From assembly GCA_027924585.1 (NCBI GenBank), contig BSBM01000047.1:22569501-22633500 (forward strand): a stretch of 64,000 nt of DNA. Direction: 5' to 3'. The DNA is from Larix kaempferi. Taxonomy: Eukaryota; Streptophyta; Pinopsida; Pinales; Pinaceae. A program made the translations under genes and the position numbers. Below, one piece after another: positions 35,232 to 46,900 of the stretch (positions are counted from its first letter, which is position 1; every line of letters begins with the position of its first letter). The notes under the pieces are model-generated. The model was not told where the DNA came from, made no database searches, and was given only the letters and a program-made list of their open reading frames with translations.

Positions 35232-37880
35232 TTGTTAGAGAAGGGTTTGGTGAAGAAGAGCTTAAGCCCATGTGCAGTACCTACCGTACTCAGCAGGAGG
35301 AAAGATGGAGGATGGAGAATGTGCACAAACTCCAGGGCTATCAACAAAATAACAATCAGGTACAGATTTCCTTTTCCTAGAATGGATGATTTAATGGACT
35401 GTTTAAGTGGAGCAAAGTATTTTACTAAGTTAGATTTGAAGAGTGGGTACCATCAAATTAGGATTAGAGAGGGAGATGAGTGGAAAACAACATTTAAAAC
35501 CAATGATGGGTTGTATGAGTGGTTAGTTATGCCTTTTGGGCTTACTAATGCACCTAGTACTTTTATGAGGTTGATGAATGAAGTCCTAAAAGACTTTACG
35601 GGGAAGTTTGTGATAGTGTACCTAGATGACATAATGATTTTCAGTCAAAGTAGAGAGGAACATTTGAAGCATCTTAGATTGGTATTGGAAACTTTACATA
35701 GAGAGAAGATGCTGATAAATTTGAAGAAGTGTAGTTTTATGCAGACAGAATTGGTATATTTGGGATTTGTGATCTCAGGAAATGGACTAAGAATGGACCC
35801 GGAGAAAGTGCAGGCTATCTTGGATTGGCCTACTCCAAGTAGTGTATTTGAGGTAAGGAGTTTCCACGGTTTAGCAAATTTTTACAGAAAATTTATAAGG
35901 AATTTCAGTAAGATAAGTGCACCTATTATAGATACCATCAAAGGAAATAGGAAACCATTTAAGTGGACAGAGGAAGCAGACAGAAACTTTAAAGTGATGA
36001 AAAGGAAGGTTACTGAACAACTAGTGTTAGATTTGCCGAATTTTGATAAGGTTTTTCAAGTTGAAACCGATGCTAGTGGAACTGCCATAGGAGCTATCCT
36101 AACCCAGGAGAAGAGACCCATAGCATATTTCAGCAAGAAGTTGAATGAAGCTAAACAGAAATATTCTTCTTATGATAAAGGATTGTACGCTGTTGTTCAA
36201 TCAATGAAAAAATGGAGACATTACCTTATGCCAAGGGAATTTGTTTTATATTCTGATAATCATGCACTGCAGTTCATTAACAGTCAGCCTAAATTGAACC
36301 AAAGACATGCAAAATGGGTGGAGTTCATGCAGAATTTTACATTTGTAATCAAGCACACCAACGGAAAGTCAAACAGGGTTGCGGACGCTCTAAGTAGAGT
36401 TAATTTGCTGTTAGAAGAGGTTAAAGTGAGCATTGTGGGATTTGAAGACATGAGGGAAGCCTATAAAGAAGATGAGGACTTTAAGGATATTTATGCAGCT
36501 TGTGTAAGCCCTATTACTTGTAATAGAAGTCAATGGCTGGAGTATACCTTGCAAGAGGGTCTGCTATTCAAAAACAGTAAGTTATGTATCCCAAATTGTT
36601 CGGTAAGAGAGAATATAATCAAGGAGAAGCATAGCGGCATCCTAGCTGGTCACTTCGGAGGGGATAAGACGTTAGCCCAAGTGAATGCATTCTATTATTG
36701 GCCAGGTATGAGGAAGGACATCAAGAAGTTTGTGGAAAGATGTAGAGTATGCCAGCATGCAAAGGGAGGAAAACAGAATACAAGATTGTATCAGCCTTTG
36801 CCCATTCCTGACAGGCCATGGGATGCGGTTAGCATGGATTTTATTTTAGGACTGCCAAGAACTCAGAGAGGAAATGATTCAATTTATGTTGTGGTTGATA
36901 GATTCTCAAAGATGGCACATTTCATTGCTTGTAAGAAAACTACTGATGCTACCAATGTTGCAAACATGTTCTTTTCCGAAGTTGTTAGATTGCATGGCTT
37001 ACCATTAAGTATTGTGTCAGATAGGGATGTAAAGTTTGTGGGCCATTTCTGGAGGACATTATGGAAGAAATTGCGGACAAAGCTGGATTTTAGTTCAGCC
37101 TACCACCCACAGACAGATGGGAAGACAGAGGTAGTTAATAGGAGTCTTGGAAACATCTTAAGAAGTCTAGTGTATGAAAATCCTAAGCAATGGGACTTGG
37201 CACTTGCCCAAGTTGAGTTTTCCTATAATGACTCACCTAATAGAAGTGCTGGAAGGATCCCGTTTCAAATTGTTTATGGGATGCACCCAAGAGGTGTATA
37301 TGAACTTAGAAATCTGGAGAAACAAGAGTTTAGAAGTTCAGATGGGGAGTATTTTGCATCTGCAATGCACGACTTACAGGAGAATGTTAAAAGAAGGCTG
37401 GAGGAAAGTGTAAGTAGGTATAAGCAGAAATCTTATGACAAGAGAAGGGAAGTAAATTTCCAAGTGGGAGATATGGTGATGGCTTACTTGAAGAAAGAAA
37501 GATTCCCAAGGGGAACTTACAACAACCTGAAACTCAGGAAGATTGGACCTTGCAAAATCTTAAGGAAATTCTCTGCTAATGCATACGAGATTGATCTACC
37601 ATCTGGGTATGGCATATCACCTATTTTCAATGTTGCAGATTTGTCTCTTTTTAAAGAAGTAGGGGAACAAGATGAGGAACGAGGAATTCCAGCTAATGAT
37701 GGACAGGCCGTGGACTGGAAAGAACAACTGCCTCAGCTGGAGCAGCCACAAGTTGAAGCTGTGCTCGACAAGAAAGTTACAAAAAAGACCAGAAGTAGGA
37801 CCTATTATCAGTATTTAGTGAAGTGGAAAGGGCAGCCCGTTGAGGATGCTGTATGGATGACAGAATCAGAGGTTCACTAG
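35232..37880 (+). CDS. pol: Chromovirus Pol: RT, RNase H, integrase, chromodomain
   Basis: An 882-codon frame with no stop. It opens inside the polyprotein (first codon TTG) because of the upstream frame change, so it is not a separate gene. Reverse transcriptase: KLDLKSGYHQ (Asp 68), MPFGLTNAPSTF and VYLDD (130-133), all catalytic Asp present. RNase H: ETDAS (Asp 280), SDNHAL (Asp 342) and ADALSR (Asp 385) are present, but YSSYDKGLYA at 311-320 has Gly 317 where the catalytic Glu of KEL is expected. Integrase: zinc site H467, H474, C504, C507 and the triad D536, D597, E633 with 35-residue spacing, all intact. The C-terminus, YYQYLVKWKGQPVEDAVWM at about 847-875, is a chromodomain, which in this group steers integration to particular chromatin. 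Stop at 37878-37880, just before the purine tract and 3' LTR. Confidence 0.93.
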   Translation: MLEKGLVKKSLSPCAVPTVLSRRKDGGWRMCTNSRAINKITIRYRFPFPRMDDLMDCLSGAKYFTKLDLKSGYHQIRIREGDEWKTTFKTNDGLYEWLVMPFGLTNAPSTFMRLMNEVLKDFTGKFVIVYLDDIMIFSQSREEHLKHLRLVLETLHREKMLINLKKCSFMQTELVYLGFVISGNGLRMDPEKVQAILDWPTPSSVFEVRSFHGLANFYRKFIRNFSKISAPIIDTIKGNRKPFKWTEEADRNFKVMKRKVTEQLVLDLPNFDKVFQVETDASGTAIGAILTQEKRPIAYFSKKLNEAKQKYSSYDKGLYAVVQSMKKWRHYLMPREFVLYSDNHALQFINSQPKLNQRHAKWVEFMQNFTFVIKHTNGKSNRVADALSRVNLLLEEVKVSIVGFEDMREAYKEDEDFKDIYAACVSPITCNRSQWLEYTLQEGLLFKNSKLCIPNCSVRENIIKEKHSGILAGHFGGDKTLAQVNAFYYWPGMRKDIKKFVERCRVCQHAKGGKQNTRLYQPLPIPDRPWDAVSMDFILGLPRTQRGNDSIYVVVDRFSKMAHFIACKKTTDATNVANMFFSEVVRLHGLPLSIVSDRDVKFVGHFWRTLWKKLRTKLDFSSAYHPQTDGKTEVVNRSLGNILRSLVYENPKQWDLALAQVEFSYNDSPNRSAGRIPFQIVYGMHPRGVYELRNLEKQEFRSSDGEYFASAMHDLQENVKRRLEESVSRYKQKSYDKRREVNFQVGDMVMAYLKKERFPRGTYNNLKLRKIGPCKILRKFSANAYEIDLPSGYGISPIFNVADLSLFKEVGEQDEERGIPANDGQAVDWKEQLPQLEQPQVEAVLDKKVTKKTRSRTYYQYLVKWKGQPVEDAVWMTESEVH

Positions 37881-37936
37881 CATGGGACAGACCCTAAAGA
37901 ACATGTGAAGAACTTCATTTTCTCTCTCCGGGAGGA

Positions 37937-38714
37937 TGATGCAGGAGCATCTCGCTCGATTTGAAACACATCATAGTTTTGATTTTTTTTATTAAGCCAA
38001 AAAGGGATGTAATAGACACCTATGCGGCCTAAGCTCGGTGACACGTGAACCTATTAGCCTCCAAACCAATGCATTGTATTTTTTTTGAATTCTTGGGCTA
38101 GTAAAGCCATTTATGCTTATTAATGGCGGTGGTTGATTTTGAAATCAAGAACCCCGCGGGCTGTTTGAGGGCTCTGCCTGATATATCAAAGAAACTTCTT
38201 TTCATTTTTCATGGGCAGGGAGAAAGGAAGAGAAAAAAAACCACAGCCGTGGATAGCCTGTGAGCTAGCAGACTGCTCTGAACCGCCGTAACTCAATCTG
38301 TAACTCAATTTGTGGATGGTCCTCTATCTCAGCGGCCGTATATGTAACTAGAATGTTGAACCAAATTTAATGAACAGAGTATTTCGTTTTCTGGCTTGTT
38401 TATTTTGCCCTCCAGGAGTGATTCTCTCTGCATGCATTTTACGGATCTGAGTGCTGGGTATTCTATTCCGTGAGTTTAAACCTATGAAGGTGAAATTTAT
38501 GCTGAATGTTGAGTGCATGTGTTAAATGCAGGTTCTTGTTGATGCCTGTTCCTTGAGATTTGCTGCAGGGTTGTTCCAAACTGACAGGGGAATCTCTGCG
38601 TGAAGAGCAGACCCAGGCGAGAGGCACCCTTCAGTGATTCGTAAAGTTGTGCTTGGGACTGCAGGAAGCAGTTTTGAACGTTCACACCTGCCAAGACTCA
38701 GGGGGTTGGCATCA
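37937..38714 (+). repeat. 3' LTR of the chromovirus
   Basis: 778 bases, about 96% identical to the 5' LTR. It is preceded by a weak purine tract, gggagga (37930-37936). Confidence 0.95.
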
Positions 38715-38795
38715 CAAGTTATATCTCCATGTCATGATAGTGTTAGCATGCTCCAATGGAGTCATTGAAAGTACTTCCAAAAAATTAATTTCATA

Positions 38796-38932
38796 TATTG
38801 TGATAGAGCTTGAACACTCCATTGAAATTACTTCCAAAAAGATTATTTTCAAGAGGGATATATTGTGATAGAGCTTGAACACTCCATTGAAATTAATTCC
38901 AAAAAGATTATTTTCAAGAGGGTGTGATAGAG
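38796..38932. repeat. 65-bp tandem repeat, about 2 copies
   Basis: Units start at 38796 and 38861 ('tattgtgatagagcttgaac'), with a partial third at 38923. A more diverged version precedes them near 38760. Confidence 0.85.
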
Positions 38933-41900
38933 CAATGATATATGTTATTGTTAAATGGGTGACTGAGATTAATTTTGTAATAAAACAATAATATAATATA
39001 TATTATTGTGAGATTAGTTTCATATGGGGTAGTAAACCTATATTATTGTTAAATAACTGACTTTAAATGGTTTAATGTCATGAATAATTCTTATGAGAAT
39101 TGTTTTTCCAAATTTTATAGTTAATTGTCATCATTTAAATAGACATCGTTGAATTTCATGTCTTATCCCAATAATATGATATTTATTAATAATTTGAGAA
39201 TTGAAAATGAATTTGAATAGTTATCATTCTTATTTTTAATATATATTTTTTAATTAATTTTTCATCATTAATTTTTATATCATATTTTATTTTATCTTTA
39301 ATTTTAATAATTTTAACTTTTCATTTTTTTAATTTTATTTTTCATTTTTTTTATTCAAAATTTAAATTTTATTAAACAAAAAATTGTAATTATTTGTATA
39401 TAATGATATACAAATCTTATAAATTGAATAGATTAGATAAAAAGGAAGTAGATCGCGCTATTGATTGTTAAGGTAGAAAAGAATATAATCATTAATAATT
39501 ATTATATTCTTTTCTACCTTAACAATCAATAGCGTGATCTACTTCCTTTTTTCCTTTAACATTTCAAAATTACAAAAAAATAATAATGGACATGATATAC
39601 AAAGTAAGAAACACTTATTAACAATATTTGTATGTGAATCTTATCACTATTAAATATTCATAAATTTAACTTTATTATAAATGATGTCCATTATCTCAAA
39701 TTGATTGTTAGACTAAAGTAATTCAACAATTTTTATTAGAAATATCTATTTATAAAAATATTTTAAAAAATAAAAATTATAAATTTTCACTTATCAATCA
39801 ACTTGTTATTATTGATTTGAATTTAGACAAAATAATTATAAACTAAAATAATTAAAAACAATTTTAGTTATTAATCAAAATAATTATAAACTAAAATATT
39901 TAAAAACAGTTTTAGTTATTATTGATTTGAATTTAATCAAAATAATCATAAACTAAAATATTTAAAACATAAAATATTTAAAAATAATTTTAATTAGAAA
40001 TATGTATTTTATGAATACATCAATCGCACTCAACACAAAATAAAAACCTTCACATGTGTTTCTTTGTATGAATATTAAGCATTTTTATAATTTATTTGAC
40101 CTTCACATGTGTTTCTTTGTATTCAATAATGGATGAATATTAATCATTTTAATAATTTATATTCAAATAATTTAGTTAAATAGTATCATTTTTCTAATTA
40201 AAGATTTAAAAAAAAGTATATTAACCATTTTTATAATTTATATTCAAATAATTTGGATGAATAGTATCATTTTTCTAATTAAAGATTTAGAAAAAGTCAG
40301 AATACATTTTGTGATATAACTCATTATCATGGAAATTAATATTAAGGTAAAAATGCTTTTAATTTTAAAGATATTAATTTAAAACATTACTATTTATTTA
40401 GAAATATAAAAAATATATAATATTTAAAAAAAATTACAATTGAATATATATCTCACTTTTTTTTTTTCAATTTGAAATGTGATTTCAAAAAATTTCATAT
40501 AATCTTTTTTATTTCAATAAAACACCTAAATCTCAAATTAATATAAAAAAATAATCACTTAAGAAAATTAATTTTATTTAATCAAAATAATTTTATGTAT
40601 TCTAAACATTACCTTATAAGATGAAAATATAAAAGCAATGGTATAAAAGCAATGATTTTGATTAATAGAAAATTATTTAAATCAAATCTAACTAATTCAT
40701 TAGGTTAAACTGTAGGTAGATATCTGTGAGCTATAGTTTCTTAGATTAAAAACCACTTTCACATTTCACAAAAATTCTAACAAATAAAAAAAATTATTTA
40801 ATAAAAATGATGTTATTAAAGATATTCACACAAATTCTAACAAACAAAAAAAATTATTTTATAAAAATGATATTAAAGATATTTTATAAAAATGATGTTA
40901 TTAAAGATATTTTAGTTAAATATGTTTCACCTTAATATCACCTCATATACGTGGTGTCAAAAGATATGTCTACATCATGGCAGAATGCTCCTTTCCTATA
41001 TGTCTAAATCATGACCAAGAATGCCATGGTAGGCCATTCAATAAAATCAGAGTCAACGATAGGTCCTGTAAAAAGATTAATTTCACGTATTGTTTCCGAA
41101 TGTTATGTTTTCATTTCAATTTAGTGCAATGATTCTCAATTTAAACTACCAAGCCAAGTCATACACCGGGCAGTCAAGTTTGCGATTAATAGGCACCATA
41201 CAAATGTTGAAGTTTCTTAGTCAAAAACTTTATATTTTCATTTATTGCAAAAAGTTAAACCAAAAATTCTGCTCATCGTTGTGGTCCATTCATTGTCCTA
41301 ACCACTATGTGGTGCCCTAGCTTAGTCAAAAATCTTGGTCATCGTTCATTGCCCTAGTCACAACGTTTTTTGGTTGTTTTTTTGTTGAAAACTCTCATGT
41401 GTATATGTAAACAAAATTTGATTGCGAGACAACCAAATGGTTTATGAGTTGGTTCTTGTTTATGGTACCAGGAATTTCATATAAGGAAACGCAGGGACTA
41501 CTTCATAGAAGGAAATATACGTTTTTAATTATTAAAATCATTCAAGTTGTACATTATTGTATGTATTTAGACAAAACCTAACCACCTCAATCAATGTCAA
41601 TCAATATTAGTGGTCCTCAATGGAGTAAACCTATAAATCAAACATCTTTCAGTCAATCAAAACAATTTAAAATCATGCTCATAAACCAAAATTTTGACAT
41701 TTTTCATTCAAACATCTTGTTAATTAACTTCTTTTTTAATTTTATTAACTCCTTTATATTTAAATTAAAATTTTCATTTCTTTTTTCATTTTTTCTTTCT
41801 TTAATCTGTTTTGTTTATCTGATGTGCAAGATTAAAATGAGTTAAAACTATATCTATATATTCATTAATGGTGTAGGAGAATGAATAACCTTTTGGCTTG

Positions 41901-42403
41901 TGAAATTTTTATAGGTAGTCGATTTTCGGAGACTCTGGGGAATTTCTGAGAAGATGTTAGGGTTTGGGAAATTTCTGAAAACCCTTGTTGGAGGCTAGGG
42001 AATTGTATGCAGTAGACTTGCAGTCAAGTTGATCAGATCCGATTGGCCTAGTACCAACCAAGAAAAAAAAGTGGGAAAAATATTTTTTCTGTTGCTATAA
42101 TCAACTATGTTTTTGATCTAGGTTTTTTTCAGTAATTATCCTGAATTTCTTCCTCATGTGATTTCTATTATATATTAATTTTTTGATTGATTTAGCATTT
42201 TGTGTTTCACGGTTGTGGAGACTAGACTTCTTCTCCCAAGATTGTTGTGGATGATTTTGTATTTGTGGCAAAATATCATTAATAATATTTTGCATTATAC
42301 TTTTGCTCCACACAAAGCGTGGATGTGACAGCTCTGTAGGTTTTGATCAGAACTGATTGGCTTTTTGGACGTGTGGGTACTTTTCAAATGACCAGATTAA
42401 CCA
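38933..42403. other. AT-rich repeat-laden stretch without a gene
   Basis: Positions 39170-39260 and about 40260-41215 are shared with 50880-51000 and 51200-52126, so this is one copy of an interspersed AT-rich repeat. Local tandem duplications occur at 39815-39990 (about 63-base units built on aataattataaactaaaat) and at 40050-40290. The block 41880-42400 is less AT-rich and may be the 5' leader of the LINE that follows. No protein is encoded. Confidence 0.55.
39439..39551. repeat. Near-perfect hairpin, 51-bp arms, 11-base loop
   Basis: Arms 39439-39489 and 39501-39551 are reverse complements with one mismatch (G at 39454 opposite T at 39535, which can still pair as G-U in one RNA strand). 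No matching TSD flanks it. It is absent from the sister repeat at 50880-52126. It could be a foldback element, a young microRNA-like locus or a cruciform-prone palindrome; the sequence alone does not decide. Confidence 0.9.
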
Positions 42404-43005
42404 ATGGATCCAGTTACTCCTACATGCAAATCAGGGTTGAATAACCCTAATCCTTTGGATTTTTGTGAGGCACGGCAAAGTAGACTCTCTGATGTAGATA
42501 TTGTACAGGTTGGCGAGAATTCTTATATTTTTGGTCATGGTGTGTAGTGTGTATGTAAATGTGAGCAGGGTCGAGATGCTGTCCAAACATGCTATAATCA
42601 GACGTATTGAGTTTGCAAAAGTAAACATAATGGAGCTATTGGATTGGGTCAATAAAAAATGGGTTCCTGTGTATGGTTATGCACCGAGGGTAAACCTTCT
42701 TATCAATGGATGGATCATATTCATCTTTACGAATACTGATCATATTAAAGCAATTATGAAGGGCATATGGTTAGTGAAAGATGGGTTGCTTATTCTCAAG
42801 TGATGGCACACGGGCTTTGACCCAACAAGGGAAAGACAAACAAGGTATAATTTCTGGATGTTATTGCCTGGGTTCAAATTGTGTCTTCCATGAATTGAGT
42901 TGGCTTGCAACAGATTTAACCATTGATCATGCCCAAGAACTTGTGAACAAAATCCACTCGAGTAATGTAGAAACTTCATCTAGGATTGAATTTGTGTCAT
43001 AGTAA
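42404..43005 (+). pseudogene. L1-type LINE ORF1 remnant (DUF4283 region)
   Basis: An ATG at 42404 opens MDPVTPTCKSGLNNPNPLDFCEARQSRL..., soon stopped. In another frame, 42590-42803 reads FAKVNIMELLDWVNKKWVPVYGYAPRVNLLINGWIIFIF..DHIKAIMKGIWLVKDGLLILK, then WWHTGFDPTRER in a third frame. This is the DUF4283-type N-terminal region of plant LINE ORF1 proteins, which bind nucleic acid. The same region recurs at 55840-56285. After 42840 the match is lost among stops. Endonuclease and reverse transcriptase of this LINE are not seen downstream; the open frame at 43124-43336 has no recognisable domain. Confidence 0.7.
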
Positions 43006-43956
43006 CTAAGGTAAACCCTAGCCTCCTACACATGAGATATCCTGTACGGTCATCTTCCTCCCAACTTACATCATTATTATTGGTGGTCTTGATGTTACTA
43101 TTAAAAAAAAGGATTGTGCCTTTGTGGCATCATTTCAATGGGTGTGCTTGGATGGGGAAATTGTACTCAAGAAGGACAATAGAGTGATCATTTGGTATTA
43201 CACCTCAACTCATCTCAGTTTCAATGATTTATTCAATAACGTCATGGATCACAACTTTAGAATTGTGATGAGGGGAATTTTTTCCAAGTGCCACAATTTC
43301 CACACCCTAGGAATGAGGACACTAAGGGTTCACTAGTTTGGAAATACCTTAACACATTTATTCATATTTGTGTTTTTTTAATTACTCAAAAGTTGAGAAA
43401 TATATTACTGGACAATAAGGGGATGAGAAGGGTATTTTAATATACATATTGATATAGGTTTTGGGGGTTTTATTTTAATTTAGCTATGGACATCGATATG
43501 GGTATATTCAAATGCAAAGGAAGGAGGAATCTTGTTCCAGCTAGAGCATGGGTTGAACAAGAAGAATCATAGGGGATTTTGAATTTTCGAGGAAAAATAA
43601 CATAGGAAGCATGATGGGGATTAGGAAGTGAAAAGTGGATAGTATATATTTGGGACCAACATACTAATGTGAAATAAAAAGGGGTATGAAAACGTGATGA
43701 AAAAATGGATACCTAGATATCTTGTAAAATTAGGAGGTTTTTTTAATTAGAAAGGTATATTGGAAGGGGGGTTTAGCAAAATAATTTTAGGAGATAGAAA
43801 TGGTTTTGTGGGTATTCTATAACATCTTGTAAAGGGATATAATATGCCATAGGTATTGAGTGAGTTTTTATGGTTGAGCTCATGATTAGGCCTTGCTCTA
43901 AGTCATTTCAAAGTCAAATAAACTCATAGGAAGTGGTTTACACAGACAAGTTTTGA
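43006..43956. other. No recognisable gene
   Basis: Possibly more decayed LINE sequence, since it follows ORF1 remnants, but no motif is visible. The last 15 or so bases form the left half of the empty site for the solo LTR at 43962. Confidence 0.45.
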
Positions 43957-43961
43957 AGGAT

Positions 43962-46900
43962 TGTAACATCTCCAAAAATTCATAAAAATTAAAAAAAATT
44001 ATGCATAGCGTAACTGACCATAATATCCATAATTATTCTTGCAGAATTCTTCTTATATGGTTAACTGTACAAATGTATCTTGCATACATTGATTCTATTT
44101 ATATATTCATAAAATCGACATTTATTTTTGATGTTCTTAAAACATTGAATTATGGCTAAGGATCTCTTTTACTATATTTAATGATCACTTGTATCGTTGT
44201 AGACAATGATTTTGTCTTACGTTCATTTATCATGATTTAAGTGACAGACATTACGTCGACATTCAGTTTGTCGGAAATAAACATTGTGCGTGTTAATGCT
44301 AAGTCTATCTTTCATAAATATTATTGTCCTAAAAAGATTTCTTAGTTTATTATGTATGTGATGCTGATCATTTTCTTTTTCGTTGAAGGGGGATTCTTGA
44401 GACGCCCCGAGACTTACTTAGCTTCCATGAAGCTAATGCATTTCAACTGATGTTATTGTTCCAGGTAAGGGTTCACTATCAATGATTTGGTTTTGGAAAA
44501 ACAAAGAAGTATACCCACTAAGTTTAATATATCTTAACTATGGGTTTTGAAGACTTTAAACAAGGGTGTAAGGGATTACCAACTATGAAGGAGTAATACC
44601 CTAACTAACATAAAAAATGTAAATAATTCAAAGTTGAAATAAGTGAAAATCGACCTAGGAGCTCAAGTCTTATCCCAAGGTGTTATGGCTTGTATTTAAA
44701 TTTTCAGTTTAAATATAACATTGACTATAGAGCATGGCTACGAAATAAATTCAATAGTGTTTACAGATGCCATAGTAAATACATTCACGTGATGGACATG
44801 TGTGGGGAGCTGAGCTGGCTCAACCCTAATACTTTGGGAAAAGGGTTTGACACATGACTAAAGTTCATTTTCATTTGTGAAAGAGAGCTAAGCTCTCGGA
44901 CGCCATGGTTGGGAAGCTCTTCACCGAGTTTCAGTTTTGAAGAACAATACACAGTTTGTATGAAAAGGATTTTTCCCGTGGAGTTAGTTATTTGTCTGCT
45001 TCTTGACATGAGGAACTCTACCATGCAGAGATGGCTCGCATCCGGGACAGCCACTGGAAAGGGTAAACGTTTAGCACCCTTATAAGCTTTTATTCGCATT
45101 CTTAATAATTTTTGTTGTTATCAATCTTTAATGACTGGTTTTTATAATGTAATGACAGGAGGTTTATGCACACCCTGGGTTTCTCTGCTCATGCCAAACG
45201 AACTCAGCAAGAAGGATTTTCGATGGTGGAAAGTTACAGAGTCTAGAAAAGGCTTGGTAAGCCCCGGGCCGTCTTGGATAACTTATGTACGAGCATTGAT
45301 GATGATTGTTTACTGTCGATTTTAGGGTTATTTTAAATTCTTAGAGCCAAATGGCAATGCTTAGGTTACAAAGTTATTTTGTAAATGTTTATGGCTATAC
45401 GCCCACCATTGGGGTTTTCTCCCAGCTTAAGAATATTGTGCTGAGAATTTTCAAAGTCTGCTTTGTATATTTTCTTGTTTAAAACTTAGGGTTATTCTTT
45501 AGATGCGTAATTATAAATTTTTCTTCCATATTACTTCCAGTGAATATGTTTTGTTTTTAATTCTAGCTTCATAAATTCGTGTAAAGGATTCTGGGCTGAA
45601 CCCTAGATACTACTATGGTTTTGGTTAAAGAATCGTTACCATTGCTAGCTCTGTTGTGATGATAATTATCTTGTTTTGATGATGATCATACTAATGTACA
45701 AGAATTTTTATGCTATGGGTGAATGTATGAAATGAGTGCTCTGTTTATAATTGATAATTATGTTTTGGGCAACTTTTTGAAATTATAAGCATCTTTGAGA
45801 ACAGTCTTTCGACTGCAAGAGTGAAATGCATTTCTGAATATGGTATTTATATGTATAATTGTTATTAAGGAAATGGGCAATGCCCTGGATGTGAATTGTA
45901 CATGTTACAGGATTCGAACCCATGAATTTATTTATTAAAAGATTTCATTATTTGGTAAACCCTAAGCACAATCGTGCTCTGTAGAAAAGGATATTGGATT
46001 TATTAATGAAATGATCGTTGAAGGGATACGACCCTGAATAAGTATCTTTCCCAGATTTTATAATTGTATTGTTGTAAGGGTTTACACCCAAATTCATCTA
46101 CGATGTCTCTGTTTTCAGTACTGTAATTATATTTGGTTTATAATAACACTTTGAGATGGTAATCCAAGCCATAGTCCATTCCTAACCTATTCAGTTTTAT
46201 AAATAAATAGTCAGAGGATGAACCTTCGGGAGGTTCAATCCCTCGACCACTGCCTGCGTAGATCTTTTCCTACAGTCTCTTGAATGTGGTATTTAGGTTG
46301 TTAAATCTAGATATTAAATGGTGAATATTATTGTTTTAAGATTCCAAAACTACGCCATAATTGTGAATAAATACATTCTGTAAATTAGAGAGGTTAATAT
46401 GTAAATGGCTCTGTATTGAAATTGATAATGTATCTCGGTAGAGTATTCGATTCTAAATTTAAATCTGTCCATTTAATGTTTCCAGCATTAGGGTTTATTT
46501 TAATAAAATATTTTTGGAATCAAGTTAACTCTGTTTAATTTTTATGTAATGTCGAGACCTCCGATAGTTCTGTTTAGTCATTTAATAAATTTTTATTTTA
46601 TAGTTTGCAGTGTTACTCTAGTTTATATAAATATATACTGTAATCTATTCGAATATGATATTCTAAACCTAATCAACATTCTAACCATAATATCAAGATC
46701 ATTTCAAATATATTTTATAGTTATTGAATCATACCTACTTAAATCAATTCTCTGTACTAGAGTAGATCTCCAAGGTGAAAGGAAAAATATAGAGACAATT
46801 TACAAATCATCATTTAAAAATTGGAATCTTAATCATTCCATCATTTATACAAAAACAAATTATCAATTCAGTACTCTCCTAAATCTAACAACTATTTAGA

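Larger units (their letters stand above)
32498..38714 (+). mobile_element. Ty3/gypsy chromovirus, nearly full length
   Basis: LTRs of 779 and 778 bases with TG...CA ends bound a 4.66-kb interior, with identical TSDs caagt at 32493-32497 and 38715-38719. Order is 5' LTR, tRNA-Met primer site, Gag, protease, reverse transcriptase, RNase H, integrase, chromodomain, short purine tract, 3' LTR, the standard chromovirus layout. LTRs differ at about 30 positions (near 96% identical by eye), so it is younger than element A. Gag has several in-frame stops, the knuckle lacks a Cys, a small deletion shifts frame just before reverse transcriptase, and RNase H lacks its catalytic Glu. It is therefore defective as sequenced. 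Joining the flanks gives a sequence resembling 32390-32430, a partial duplicate of the empty site. Confidence 0.95.
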
